A stretch of DNA of 64,000 nt, taken from the NCBI GenBank assembly GCA_016926695.1, contig JAFGOB010000066.1, positions 1-64,000 of the forward strand, in the 5' to 3' direction. Both the position numbers and the translations under genes were made by a program. Positions 8,328 through 17,806 of this stretch are shown here, piece after piece. The DNA is from Dehalococcoidales bacterium. GTDB taxonomy: Bacteria > Chloroflexota > Dehalococcoidia > Dehalococcoidales > UBA3254. The notes under the pieces were generated by a model, which was not told where the DNA came from, did no database searches, and saw nothing but the letters and a program-made list of their open reading frames with translations. The number at the start of each line of letters is the position of its first letter. The stretch's first letter is position 1.

Positions 8328-8766
8328 ATGCTGACGGATAATAAGTCACTCATAGAGATTTATCCGCTCCACAGATCTATTAGACTGCCTGGCTTTTATT
8401 ATAGCTGGCAAGGCATCTATTTCGTTACTCTTTGTACTCAGGGAAAGCTTTGACTTTTCGGACAAATTATGGATAGCGTCATGAGATTAAATCGATATGG
8501 AAAAATAACAGAGTCAGTTTGGCAAGAAACATCGCTGCATTATCCCAAGATCAATAACGAGATATTCGTCGTTATGCCTAATCATGTCCATGGTATAATT
8601 AACATTCTGAAGTCCAGGCTGGCCGGTTTGAAACCGGCCACTACCAGACCGTATGCGTTATCTGAAATAGTTCGTGCCTTTAAAACGCATTCTTCGTGTA
8701 GAATCAAGCAAATCGGGAACACCGGTTCTATACCAACCTGGACTGCAACTCTCTTATCCCAGTGTG
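8328..8766 (+). pseudogene. REP-associated tyrosine transposase (RAYT/IS200-like), broken
   Basis: From the ATG at 8328 the frame reads RSIRLPGFYYSWQGIYFVTL, the conserved RAYT N terminus. It then meets an in-frame TGA at about 8451, where an Arg codon is expected. It continues to the HUH catalytic signature VVMPNHVHGII and to ALSEIVRAFKTHS, and loses the frame near 8700-8760, where the homology to the C terminus ends. The TGA and the 3' frameshift make it inactive. The GC-rich palindrome just upstream is its likely cognate element. Confidence 0.75.
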
Positions 8767-8772
8767 GATATT

Positions 8773-9870
8773 TTATTTTTTGTTCTGTTTAATATTCACT
8801 TTACGATTTACATTCTCAGTAGTTTCGATTATATCATCTTGAAGTACTGCCATCACTGAATCCAGTAATCTACCATCTTTAACTTCTTTGCGGCAAGTTA
8901 TGCATAATTTTTTCTTAATTAAACCTTTTATTATATCGTTTTTATGTTTGCAATAATCCATAACGCAACCTCTAGTTTCATCATGGTAACCTAGTTCTGT
9001 AAAGTGGACTAGCAGTTGAGATACCAGCATATGCACTATTCCTTTTTCGAACGTGCAATTTGCTTGGTATGTAAATCTTTCAAGCATATCAGTGGAAATA
9101 AACATAAACCTGTTTTCCTCAGGACATGGACTGCTAAAATGGTTAAAATAAGTCGTTTCTCCTATATGGACCGCGATCGGCCGCTTCGTAATGCAAACTA
9201 CTAAATCTACCTTTAAAAATTGTTTCTGTTTATAAAAAGATTGGGGAATCAAGTTAATATCCAAGTTTTCATAACCTTCGAACTTTTCAATATAATTTGA
9301 TGAATTTGAACTCTTGGACTTAGTGAATAAAAAATATTTTTGAATGGAATTTAATTTCTTCACCATTTCGGCTAGTTTGACATCAACTAAGTCTAAATTG
9401 ACTATTCCACATTTGTACATTCTGTTAGATAAGGTTAGTGTCTTTTTTCGATTCTTGGATGGATCACCCTCCTTTATAACCCCCATAACTTTTTCAAATC
9501 CTGTATCCCAACTCGGGAAAAAATCAATATATTGGAGTTCCTGTAATTGCTAGGAAGGGATATCACAGTTTTCAAGGCGAACTGGAATGATAAATATTTG
9601 ATCCTCTGGGAATTCTGATAAAATATCCAAAGCTTCTTTCATTTCCGTCTGGAAGAATCCTCTTTTGGTTGCACAACGTTTGGAGATTAAGGCAATAAAA
9701 AACCTTGATTCTCGGATTTCTTTTCTTATTGCGGGACGCCATCTTAACCCAGGTGATATGCATTCCTTATCCAACCAAGGCTCAATATTAGGAATAGTCT
9801 TTAATTGCATAAAGAGTTTTCGGGCTAAATCTATATTTTCATGAACATAACTGATAAAGACCTTAGTCAT
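8773..9870 (-). pseudogene. TIR-domain protein with Cys-rich C-terminal domain, interrupted by an in-frame TAG
   Basis: One leftward frame of 366 codons broken only by TAG at 9550-9552 (codon 107). Before it: a TIR domain (MTKVFISYVHENIDLARKLF, PWLDKECISPG, FFIALIS, FIIPVRLENCDIP). After it: QELQYIDFF, which completes the TIR fold. A 240-residue region follows, ending in RGCVMDYC and LCITCRKEV. That C-terminal spacing (His, five residues, CVM, then CxxC) recalls archaemetzincins, but HExxH is absent. Bacterial TIR domains are often NAD+-cleaving defence effectors. The surroundings are AT-rich and flanked by a transposase remnant. The ATG at 9870 has AAAGAGGAA upstream. It may be a recent pseudogene, a base-call error, or two proteins; an ATG at 9486 could start the second half. 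Confidence 0.65.
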
Positions 9871-9999
9871 TTCCTCTTTACTCCAGTCTTATCTATCGTC
9901 TAAACGTTCCTGAAATAGACTAATTCGAAATAGACATTTTTAGCATGATTTTAACTTTATTTTAGGATATAATCAAATATCTGCTTATATGCAAAACCG

Positions 10000-12423
10000 C
10001 TACCTCTCCGTCTTTACCCACAGTCCCTCTCCGTCCGTGGTGAATTCGATGGCGCCGCAAAGGTCGGTGCGGAAGATATTCTCCGGGGGAACTTCAGCCT
10101 CTTCCAGACGGGAAAGAGTTTCATCGCCCGGGTGACCGAAACGGTTTTCAGCCCCCACGGATATCACCGCCGCCTCGGGACTGGTAACCGCCAGGAATCC
10201 TGCCGTAGAGGACAGGTCCGAACCGTGGTGTGCGACTTTCAGTACCGTGCAGTCCAGGTCAGCCCGCCTTTTTATCAGATCCGCCTCTGATTCAGGCCCT
10301 ATATCAGAGGTAAACAAAAAGACCACTTTTCCTCGTGTCAAGCGCAGTACAATGCCATTATTTTCCACTTCCTCCGCATCGCTCGGAGTAAATGCCTCGG
10401 ATGGATTGAGCACTTCCAGTTCTGTTTCGTGACTTAAACTGACACTCTGTCCTGACCTGGCAATCGTGATACTTACGCCTTTTGCACTCAGCAGGTCATT
10501 CCACTCAGCAAAACAGGGTGAAGAGGAACCAAGCTCCGTAGTCAGCACATTTTCGACTTTGTAATTCCTCAGCACCTCGACCAGTCCCGTCAGGTGATCG
10601 AGGTGAGGATGGGTCAGTACCACCAGGTCGATGGTCCGGTCCCAGAAAGGCAGGTGATTTCCCAGTCCTGACAATGCGGGCTGAGGACCGGGTCCGCCGT
10701 CTATCAGTATAGTCTGATTTCCGTTCCTTATCAGGATGGCATCTCCTTCACCAACATCCAGCACGCAAACATGCAGGTCTCCATCCGGCGCTGTAGCTGC
10801 GGCCAGCGAGGAGATAACGGCCGCCAGCAAGAGGGGAATAATGATGATCTTGATTGACACGCCGGGAAGTTTCTCAAGCCCGTTCACCGAGACCTTTTTC
10901 AACAGTCCCGCAGCAGATCTGGTCCAGTCAGCCAGTTTCTTCAACCGGCGTCCGAACCGGACTATTATCGTCAGCACGAAATAATAGGCCCCGACGGCTG
11001 CTCCGTTTAGCGGCATGGAGTTGACGGAGGCCAGCGCCGGCCAGGCGAAGATGTGTACCATCCATTGCATGTAAGAAAGGAATACCCAGGCCATCCAGCC
11101 TGCAACCTGGGCCGCCGGCGGACTGATCAATCCGATCAGCGCGGTCAGCGCGGTCGTCAGGATTATGGGAGATAAAACAGGAGCGATGAGCAGTGTAGCC
11201 AGGGGACCCGCTAATGAAATTATCCCGAAATTCCAGGCGATGACCGGCCAGACCGCTATTACCGCTCCCAGTGTAACGCACAGGCTGTCCGATACCGCAT
11301 TGACCAGTCGTGAAAACCTGTTAGCCTCTCCGATTATCCTGGTAATACCCTTTCTGGCCGCTTTCTGAAGCAGCGGCCCCAGGAAAATCAGTCCCGCTAT
11401 TCCCAGGAAGCTCAATTGAAAGGAAACATCCCACAGTATCGACGGTGTAATACCGGTCATTACTGCGGCACTGAATACCAGGGGCACCATGGTATTCTTC
11501 TGCCTTCCTAAAAGTTCGGCTGTCAAAAATATACTGGTCATGATGGCGCTGCGGATTACCGGAGGCTGCATTCCGCTTAATAAAGCGTAAAACCAGATCA
11601 TAAGCAGCGCCAGCCAGACGTAAATATAATGCCTCCGTCCGAACAGCCACAGCCCTGCGGTGACCAATATCCCCGCAACAATGGTCAGGTTCATGCCGGA
11701 TATGGCCAGCAGGTGGGTCGTCCCGGAAACTGTTAGCTCGTTTTTTAGCGCATCCGGTATGGAACTCCTGATTCCCAGCAGAATACCCTGGGCCAGGGAT
11801 GCCTGCGGTTCGGGAAGCGCAGCCGAAAGACTCCGTGCCATGCTCAGGCGCACAGAATATAACCAGGCCAGTGGCCTGATACCCTCGCTGCGTTCGATCA
11901 CTTCTACGGAAGGATAGTACATAATGGAAAAAATACCTTTCCCGGCTAAATAGGCCTGATAGTCAAAGTCTTCCCAGACCGGCGGTTCGCGGAGCCTGCC
12001 TTTTACCTCTAAAATATCTCCGTAGCGGTATTCAGGATACAGGGGTAAAAATACCAGGACGGTCCCTTCCGTCTTTACTGCTTTTCCATCGGCTGTTATT
12101 TCACGGGCGCTCAGCTCAAACTGGGACAGGCTGTCTTTCCATTCGGGCATGGTCTCAACCATCCCCCGGATTTCAACCGTGCCGCAATCATTAAAACCGG
12201 AAAGAGGGGGTTCATTATAGCTCCGGCAGGAATAATAGCTGGCCGCTCCAAAAAAAACGACCAGGCTGAGTGCCAGCAATACCAGTTTTTGGCGATATTT
12301 AGACCAGTAAACGGCGGCGGGAACGGGCAGCAGCCCGCAAAACATCAGGATACCGGGAAGCTGTACCTGTGAACCGGCAAAAATCCCCAGCACCCAGGCG
12401 CAACTCAAGACTATCAGCCGCAT
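10000..12423 (-). CDS. comEC: ComEC/Rec2 DNA-uptake channel protein (807 aa)
   Basis: Forms the inner-membrane channel for transforming DNA. N-terminal transmembrane segments and an OB-like DUF4131 region (about residues 1-190) are followed by the ComEC/Rec2 membrane core, marked by GTTHLLAISGMNLTIVAG and SGMQPPVIRSAIM. The C-terminal metallo-beta-lactamase-like domain has VGEGDAILIRNG, THPHLDHLTGL and KVAHHGSDLSS, so the metal-binding nuclease-like site looks intact. Full-length for the family. It lies 15 bases after comEA, the usual comEA-comEC operon order. Confidence 0.93.
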   Translation of the reverse strand: MRLIVLSCAWVLGIFAGSQVQLPGILMFCGLLPVPAAVYWSKYRQKLVLLALSLVVFFGAASYYSCRSYNEPPLSGFNDCGTVEIRGMVETMPEWKDSLSQFELSAREITADGKAVKTEGTVLVFLPLYPEYRYGDILEVKGRLREPPVWEDFDYQAYLAGKGIFSIMYYPSVEVIERSEGIRPLAWLYSVRLSMARSLSAALPEPQASLAQGILLGIRSSIPDALKNELTVSGTTHLLAISGMNLTIVAGILVTAGLWLFGRRHYIYVWLALLMIWFYALLSGMQPPVIRSAIMTSIFLTAELLGRQKNTMVPLVFSAAVMTGITPSILWDVSFQLSFLGIAGLIFLGPLLQKAARKGITRIIGEANRFSRLVNAVSDSLCVTLGAVIAVWPVIAWNFGIISLAGPLATLLIAPVLSPIILTTALTALIGLISPPAAQVAGWMAWVFLSYMQWMVHIFAWPALASVNSMPLNGAAVGAYYFVLTIIVRFGRRLKKLADWTRSAAGLLKKVSVNGLEKLPGVSIKIIIIPLLLAAVISSLAAATAPDGDLHVCVLDVGEGDAILIRNGNQTILIDGGPGPQPALSGLGNHLPFWDRTIDLVVLTHPHLDHLTGLVEVLRNYKVENVLTTELGSSSPCFAEWNDLLSAKGVSITIARSGQSVSLSHETELEVLNPSEAFTPSDAEEVENNGIVLRLTRGKVVFLFTSDIGPESEADLIKRRADLDCTVLKVAHHGSDLSSTAGFLAVTSPEAAVISVGAENRFGHPGDETLSRLEEAEVPPENIFRTDLCGAIEFTTDGEGLWVKTER

Positions 12424-12438
12424 TTCAATTTTTCCCCG

Positions 12439-12948
12439 TCAGGGTGTTATGGTGATTAAATCTTTGATTTTTTCATAAGTCGATTCACCTATCCCCGGCA
12501 CACGGGTTATTTCATGTTTATCCTTGAAAAACCCGTGTTCGCGGCGGTATTCGATTATGGCCTGTGCTTTTACATCGCCTATATCCGGTAAAGCTCGCAA
12601 AAGCCATACCTCGGCCCGGTTAAGATCGATTAATTGAGACTTAGCGCTCTCTTCCAGTCCGGGCACATACAGGCTTATACGGGACATATCGGCCGTGCTT
12701 TTAACCCCTCCCGCCGCCTGGATTACCGATTCCAGTGTTTCGCCTTCTTTTATGCGGTAAATACCGGGGTTATTAACCGCTCCTTCAATATGAATGTTTC
12801 CCTTGAAGTCATCGTTTTGGGCTGTGACGAATTCAATGGGACGGCCTCTGTCATTGCCATTACGTATCAGGAAGGCACTCAGGATAATAATGAAAATGAG
12901 TAGAAAGGTCGCCAGCAGCCAGAGTTTGTCCGGTTTTTCCGTTTTCAT
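12439..12948 (-). CDS. comEA: ComEA-type competence DNA receptor (169 aa)
   Basis: One N-terminal transmembrane anchor (about residues 9-28) is followed by a SLBB domain (HIEGAVNNPGIYRIKEG) and a C-terminal helix-hairpin-helix pair (LPDIGDVKAQAIIEYR and VPGIGESTYEKI). This is the standard ComEA layout: membrane-tethered binding of incoming double-stranded DNA, passed to ComEC. No pilus genes are in the window, so competence is not proven. Confidence 0.92.
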   Translation of the reverse strand: MKTEKPDKLWLLATFLLIFIIILSAFLIRNGNDRGRPIEFVTAQNDDFKGNIHIEGAVNNPGIYRIKEGETLESVIQAAGGVKSTADMSRISLYVPGLEESAKSQLIDLNRAEVWLLRALPDIGDVKAQAIIEYRREHGFFKDKHEITRVPGIGESTYEKIKDLITITP

Positions 12949-13063
12949 ATCGGCCTCTCGAGTTTATAACGGATTAGTTGAACCTGGCTTACTTAGCCGT
13001 ACACTGAAGCATGTTACACGTATAGTCAACCGGGAATCAGCCACCTGCGGTGACCGATTGTTG

Positions 13064-13729
13064 CTATTCCTGACCTCTCAGGACTTCCTTGATCTGTTCT
13101 TCTGTGTCTGTTGGCGTCAAGGCTATTACCTGGTCTCCGGGTTGAATCGTTATATCCGGAGCGGCCATCTGCGGCTTCCGGTCGCGCCGGATGATCAGCA
13201 TCAGCACACTGCCCGCCGGTAGGGACAGCTCCTTGACCCTTTTACCGATGCTTTTCGAGTCGGCCGGTACCTTTATTTCGACCAGTTCCACTCCGGTATC
13301 CTGGATTTTCAGGAGGTGAGTAACCAGATGCGTGGGAACCTGCTGCTGGATGTATTCCATTATCACGTTTGTGCTCGAGATGGTTACATCCACCCCCAGC
13401 ATGCGGAATAAATTCTCATTGTTTGGATTGGTGATGCGGGCGATAGTACGCGGTACGTTGAACTTGTGCTTGGCTACCTGGCAGGCCACCAGGTTATCCT
13501 CATCATCCCCGGTGACCGCTATCACCATATCCGCCCTTGAGGTTCCGGCATCAGCCTGCACCGCAGCCTCGCAGCCATCGCCGTGAAGGCAGATGCTGCC
13601 CATTTCATTTTTGATGAACTCAATACGGTTGCGGTCTCTTTCGATAACCAGGACTTCATGCCCTTCGTTTATCAGCGTCCTTGAGAGGTGATAGCCTACT
13701 TTCCCGCCCCCGACAACAATCATGTACAT
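13064..13729 (-). CDS. TrkA-family K+ channel/transporter regulator, RCK_N plus RCK_C (221 aa)
   Basis: The Rossmann NAD(H)-binding RCK_N domain starts with MIVVGGGKVGYHLSRTL (GxGxxG-like) and carries the acidic residue of the second strand (VLVIERD). The RCK_C domain occupies about residues 135-221. Such proteins gate K+ transporters in response to nucleotides. It is followed by a shorter RCK_N-only paralogue 3 bases upstream, and by Usp and APC genes in one leftward run. No TrkH/KtrB-type channel is present. Confidence 0.85.
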   Translation of the reverse strand: MYMIVVGGGKVGYHLSRTLINEGHEVLVIERDRNRIEFIKNEMGSICLHGDGCEAAVQADAGTSRADMVIAVTGDDEDNLVACQVAKHKFNVPRTIARITNPNNENLFRMLGVDVTISSTNVIMEYIQQQVPTHLVTHLLKIQDTGVELVEIKVPADSKSIGKRVKELSLPAGSVLMLIIRRDRKPQMAAPDITIQPGDQVIALTPTDTEEQIKEVLRGQE

Positions 13730-13732
13730 AGA

Positions 13733-14137
13733 TTAACCTCTATTAAGTAGATTATCTTTCAGCAATTGGGCAAATATGGTGGTAGGACTGAAGGCTTCCA
13801 GGCCGAGATTGGTATATAATTCCCTGCGCAGGGGATCGTAAATACGCAGCATTACCTTGGGCACGTTAAAAATATGCCTGGCAACCTGGGCAGCAAGTAT
13901 GTTACGGTTATCCCCCTGGGTTACGGCGACAAAGGCGTCAGCTTCTTCAATGCCAGCCTTTTTCAGTGTATCTTCACTGGTCCCGTCACCAACCATCGCG
14001 GTTCCTTTGAAATCCACAGGCAAACGCCGGAAACTGAATTCATCGGTGTCCAGTATGGTTATTTGATGGTCTTCGGCATCCAGCATGACTGCCAGTTGGG
14101 CTCCGGTACGCCCGCAGCCCATTATCACTATCTTCAT
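13733..14137 (-). CDS. TrkA N-terminal (RCK_N) domain protein (134 aa)
   Basis: A single NAD-binding domain: MKIVIMGCGRTGAQLAVML, then ITILDTDEFSF and FVAVTQGDNRNILAAQ. It lacks the RCK_C domain of its neighbour, so the two may pair as a split hetero-regulator. It sits between the full RCK protein (4 bases) and the Usp gene (9 bases) and is certainly co-transcribed with them. Confidence 0.85.
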   Translation of the reverse strand: MKIVIMGCGRTGAQLAVMLDAEDHQITILDTDEFSFRRLPVDFKGTAMVGDGTSEDTLKKAGIEEADAFVAVTQGDNRNILAAQVARHIFNVPKVMLRIYDPLRRELYTNLGLEAFSPTTIFAQLLKDNLLNRG

Positions 14138-14146
14138 ATCTCCGAC

Positions 14147-14596
14147 CTACTCTTGATTGTCCTGGGAATATAACATAACCTCACAGGGTGTGTTTTTTAG
14201 TACATACGGTACTATATTGCCCAGGCTGAACTGTCCGAAACGCCGTTTGTACTTCACCCCCATGATTATCAGGTCTATCTTCCTCTCGACAGCCTCATCG
14301 ATAATGGTTGGAGCCACCTCCCGCGCCTGTAGAAGGTCCGTCTCTATCTTCTGGTCTTCTGCTTCAGCCACCTTCTCCATGCGGTCCAGAAGCTCTTCCG
14401 CCCGTCTGGTCTCGGACTCAATTTCCGCTTCCAGCGGAAGAGACCTCTTTATGGTAATTACATACATCACGTACAGCTTGCTTTTATCCTTTTTAGCTAT
14501 CCAGCAAGCCAGCCGCATGGTCCCCTCATCGGCATCAGTCCCTGTCGCGGGAACCAGAATCCGGTGAAAAACTCTTTTCTTTTTCTGATCGCTCAT
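14147..14596 (-). CDS. Universal stress protein family protein (149 aa)
   Basis: UspA fold with first strand HRILVPATGTDADEG and the C-terminal nucleotide-loop region IIMGVKYKRRFGQFSLGN, followed by NTPCEVML. The ATP-binding G-2x-G-9x-G pattern is only partly kept, so ATP binding is uncertain. It lies directly between the APC permease and the two TrkA-like proteins, suggesting a regulatory subunit of that transporter. Confidence 0.85.
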   Translation of the reverse strand: MSDQKKKRVFHRILVPATGTDADEGTMRLACWIAKKDKSKLYVMYVITIKRSLPLEAEIESETRRAEELLDRMEKVAEAEDQKIETDLLQAREVAPTIIDEAVERKIDLIIMGVKYKRRFGQFSLGNIVPYVLKNTPCEVMLYSQDNQE

Positions 14597-14624
14597 AAGG
14601 TTTTAAGTATTATAATCATAATTT

Positions 14625-16085
14625 CTATTGTTTATCAATAGTCGCCTGAGCATCCGGCATTACCTTATTTTTGCTTCTTCGAATAAATAGCCAGTACAAT
14701 ACCAGACCTATCGCCATCCATCCGATTCCCAGCCACCGGCTGTATGGCTGCGATATTACGATAATCAACCATACTGTGAAGGTAAAACACAGTCCCAGGA
14801 TAGCGGTTATCGGCAGTTGATATCCCCTGATTCTGATATTCCAGCGAAGCCTGAACGGCCTGGGTGTATCCGGCTCCTTGATTCTGAGCGCAAGTATGGA
14901 GGCATGTGAAAAAGTAAAGGCCATAAGAGAACCGAAAGCGTATAAAGCTCCCACGTTCTCAAATACAGTTGCGGAGAAAAAACCGGGTATCAGGATGAGA
15001 ATACCGATCAGGCTGAACAGGATAATCGCCAGATAGGGTGTATGAAAGCGCGGGTGTACCCGGCTGAAGGCCTTGGGGGCCAGGTCGTGCTGCCCCAGGG
15101 AAAAGGCCAGCCGGGATATGCCTATCAGACCGGCATTGGTAGCGATCAGCAATATACTTCCCGCCAATATGCCGATGAGGGGTTTAAGGATTGTTGAAAG
15201 CATCTCAATCGGTATTTTGCTGGCAATTCCCGCCACCGGGTCTCTTGCCCATACCGTACCCAACTCCTGTGGCGACATGGCGATAAAGGATACCAGTGAG
15301 ATTCCCGCGAAAATTGCCAGTACCGCGAAAATCATCATTATAATCGCTTTAGGTACCCTCTTCTCCGGCAGGCGGGTCTCTTCTGCCATTTGGGAAGCGG
15401 TCTCGATGCCCGTATAAGCTATGGAGGCCAGAGCGATTCCCAGCACGAAATTCTCCATAGACGGCCAGTTGTCTGCTATCCTGTGAAACAGCACCACCGG
15501 ATTATAAAGAAGAATAAAGCCTATCACGATCAGCGTAATCTGCGTGGTAATATCCAGTATTGCAGCGGCAACGTTGATAACAGAGGTCTCACGCACCCCG
15601 ATCACGTTAACCAGCATAAGGAGAAGGATGATGCCTATCGCTGCCCCGGTTCCGACCAGGGGAAGTTCTTTCAGAGGCTCCCAGAAAAAACCCAGATACG
15701 GAGGTATCGTAAAGGCGGACATTGAAATGGTGGCGATATAGCTTAAGAGCAAAGCCCATCCGGCCACGAATCCTGTTACGCGGTTGAATCCCCGCATGGA
15801 AAACACAGCCGATCCGCCGGCTTCGGGCATCATGGAAGTCCCTTCGGCATAGGTTAAGGCCGTAAAGATGAAAAGTATTCCGGCCGCGCCCAGAGCAGCG
15901 GGAGTGGCGCCGCATGCCGCCAGTGCCACGATACCCAGGGCATAGTAAATCGAAGACCCCACATTGCCGTAGCCCGCGCTGAAAACAGCAGCTACTCCAA
16001 GAACTCGTTTCAGGCGGTTGCCGGGAATCCGGCGGGGATGTATTATGCGGTCGCCCGGCTTTCGCAGCCAGCCGTTTTTCATCAT
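14625..16085 (-). CDS. APC-superfamily permease (486 aa)
   Basis: Twelve or so hydrophobic segments. The first carries AVFSAGYGNVGSSIYYALG, the unwound TM1 motif of APC amino-acid/polyamine transporters; TM3 has YAEGTSMMPEAGGSAVF. Substrate cannot be deduced. It leads a tight leftward run with Usp and two TrkA-like genes, so it may be a cation-coupled carrier gated by nucleotides, as in APC-type K+ importers. It shows no particular similarity that I recognise to KimA itself. Confidence 0.82.
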   Translation of the reverse strand: MMKNGWLRKPGDRIIHPRRIPGNRLKRVLGVAAVFSAGYGNVGSSIYYALGIVALAACGATPAALGAAGILFIFTALTYAEGTSMMPEAGGSAVFSMRGFNRVTGFVAGWALLLSYIATISMSAFTIPPYLGFFWEPLKELPLVGTGAAIGIILLLMLVNVIGVRETSVINVAAAILDITTQITLIVIGFILLYNPVVLFHRIADNWPSMENFVLGIALASIAYTGIETASQMAEETRLPEKRVPKAIIMMIFAVLAIFAGISLVSFIAMSPQELGTVWARDPVAGIASKIPIEMLSTILKPLIGILAGSILLIATNAGLIGISRLAFSLGQHDLAPKAFSRVHPRFHTPYLAIILFSLIGILILIPGFFSATVFENVGALYAFGSLMAFTFSHASILALRIKEPDTPRPFRLRWNIRIRGYQLPITAILGLCFTFTVWLIIVISQPYSRWLGIGWMAIGLVLYWLFIRRSKNKVMPDAQATIDKQ

Positions 16086-16334
16086 AAAATCGCTTTTATG
16101 CTTTACTCCAGATATTAACCGGAATCGGACTATTCTAGACTTTTAGACCTGTATTGTCAATACTCTACTATACAACAACTTACTAAATCGTTTTAACATA
16201 GTCTGGACAAAGCCTGGTTGAGCCTCAGCCGAGCAGGCTCAGGTTACCGTCCTGAACTAACAATTTGCGGAGGCTGTAGACAACCTAGGCGGAGTACCAT
16301 TATAATCTATATTTTTAAAAGACGATTTATAATA

Positions 16335-16362
16335 AAAAGAGCCTTCCTCCCGAAGGCCCTCT
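16335..16362 (-). terminator. Rho-independent terminator of nfnAB
   Basis: Read leftward: AGAGGGCCTTC, loop GGGAG, then GAAGGCTCTTTTT. It lies 22 bases past the nfnB stop codon and ends in a run of T. Confidence 0.8.
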
Positions 16363-16383
16363 TATTGCTTTTCCTGACAGTGC

Positions 16384-17781
16384 CTATTTCCTTAATCTGC
16401 TGTCAATATCCAGGGCTGCTCTTTTGCCTGCACCCATGGCGCTTATTACCGTAGCCGATCCGGTCACGATATCGCCTCCCGCCCAGACATGCTCCTTTTG
16501 AGTACGCCCGGAATCCACGTCCGTGGCAACCGTTCCGTGACTTGTTGTTTGCAGCCCCGGGGTGGTTGAAGCTATCAGCGGATTAGGCGTGGTTCCCAGC
16601 GCCACAACCACCACATCTACGTCAATTATAAATTCGCTGCCCGGCTTTTCGATAGGACGCGGCCGTCCGCTCCTGTCCGGTTCGCCCAGCATCATTTCAT
16701 AACACTCCATGGCTGTTACGGATCCCTGTTCGTTTCCAATAAACCGCTTCGGATTGGTCAGCAGCTTGAAGATAATACCTTCTTCCTTGGCATTCTCCAT
16801 CTCTTCTTTACGGGCAGGCATTTCTTCCTCTGACCGCCGGTAGACTACATATACCTTTTCAGCTCCCAGCCGGAGAGCACACCTGGCTGAATCCATGGCC
16901 ACGTTTCCCGCACCGATTACCGCCACATTCTTCCCTATCTTAACCGGCGTATCGTATTCCGGGAATTTATATGCCTTCATCAGGTTGACTCTGGTTAGAA
17001 ATTCATTGGCGGAATATATTCCGTTGAGATTTTCACCGGGTATATTCATAAACATGGGCAGTCCCGCTCCCGTACCCAGGAAAACAGCATCATAATCCCC
17101 GGCCAGCAGTTCGTCCACGGTCTCCAGTTTTCCGATCACGGAATCCAGCTTGATATCCACCCCCAACGATTTGACATAATCAACTTCATTCTGCACTATC
17201 TCTTTGGGTAGCCTGAACTCGGGAATTCCATACATCAGTACCCCTCCGGCAACATGCAGGGCTTCGAAGACAGTCACTTTGTGTCCCATTTTGGCCAGAT
17301 CCGCCGCCGCCGTAAGACCTGCGGGACCACTCCCCACAATCGCTACCTTTTTTCCGCTCCCGGGAGGTAATTCAGCCACATTATCGAGTTTATCCTTGTT
17401 GGCCCTTTCCCAATCTGCCACGAATCTTTCCAAACGTCCGATGGCAACAGGCGCTCCCTGTTTTGCCAGGGTACAGGTAGACTCACACTGCGACTCCTGA
17501 GGACAAACCCGGCCGCATATCCCGGGCAGGCTGTTTTTACCCTTGAGTATTTTCACCGCCGCCGGCAGATCGTTTTCACGCAAGGCCTTGATAAACTCAG
17601 GTATATCCACGCCGACAGGACAACCAACAGTGCAATTCCTCTTCTTGCACTGGATACAGCGGCTGGCTTCTCTGATAGCTTCCTCAAGACTATAGCCCAG
17701 GGCAACCTCTTCAAAATTGGTGGCTCTGACGGCCGGGTCTTGCCTGGACATCTCAACTCTATTCAAATCTAAACTAGCCAT
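16384..17781 (-). CDS. nfnB: NfnB/SudA-type NADPH:ferredoxin subunit (glutamate-synthase-small-chain family, 465 aa)
   Basis: An N-terminal 4Fe-4S region (CIQCKKRNCTVGCPVGVD and GICGRVCPQESQCESTC) is followed by the FAD-binding GSGPAGLTAAADLAKMG and the NADP-binding VAVIGAGNVAMDSARCALRLG. It could in principle be the small chain of glutamate synthase. The immediately upstream ferredoxin-NADP-reductase-like gene points instead to the two-subunit NfnAB enzyme, which couples reduced ferredoxin plus NADH to NADP+ reduction by flavin-based bifurcation. That enzyme is typical of anaerobes. No glutamate synthase large chain is in the window. Confidence 0.85.
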   Translation of the reverse strand: MASLDLNRVEMSRQDPAVRATNFEEVALGYSLEEAIREASRCIQCKKRNCTVGCPVGVDIPEFIKALRENDLPAAVKILKGKNSLPGICGRVCPQESQCESTCTLAKQGAPVAIGRLERFVADWERANKDKLDNVAELPPGSGKKVAIVGSGPAGLTAAADLAKMGHKVTVFEALHVAGGVLMYGIPEFRLPKEIVQNEVDYVKSLGVDIKLDSVIGKLETVDELLAGDYDAVFLGTGAGLPMFMNIPGENLNGIYSANEFLTRVNLMKAYKFPEYDTPVKIGKNVAVIGAGNVAMDSARCALRLGAEKVYVVYRRSEEEMPARKEEMENAKEEGIIFKLLTNPKRFIGNEQGSVTAMECYEMMLGEPDRSGRPRPIEKPGSEFIIDVDVVVVALGTTPNPLIASTTPGLQTTSHGTVATDVDSGRTQKEHVWAGGDIVTGSATVISAMGAGKRAALDIDSRLRK

Positions 17782-17806
17782 ACGTCTCCTTTGGCGTTTT
17801 TTCTGA

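Noticed and set aside
8449..8453. TGA in the RAYT gene read as selenocysteine
   Set aside because: Relatives have Arg at this place, no hairpin is seen after it, and the 3' end is also frameshifted; it is a nonsense mutation.
9550..9552. TAG in the TIR gene read as pyrrolysine
   Set aside because: No pyl genes are seen and there is no methylamine context; a nonsense mutation or base-call error is simpler.
16384..17781. Glutamate synthase small subunit (GltD)
   Set aside because: No large subunit is near, and the adjacent NfnA-like gene with 2Fe-2S motif fits NfnAB better.
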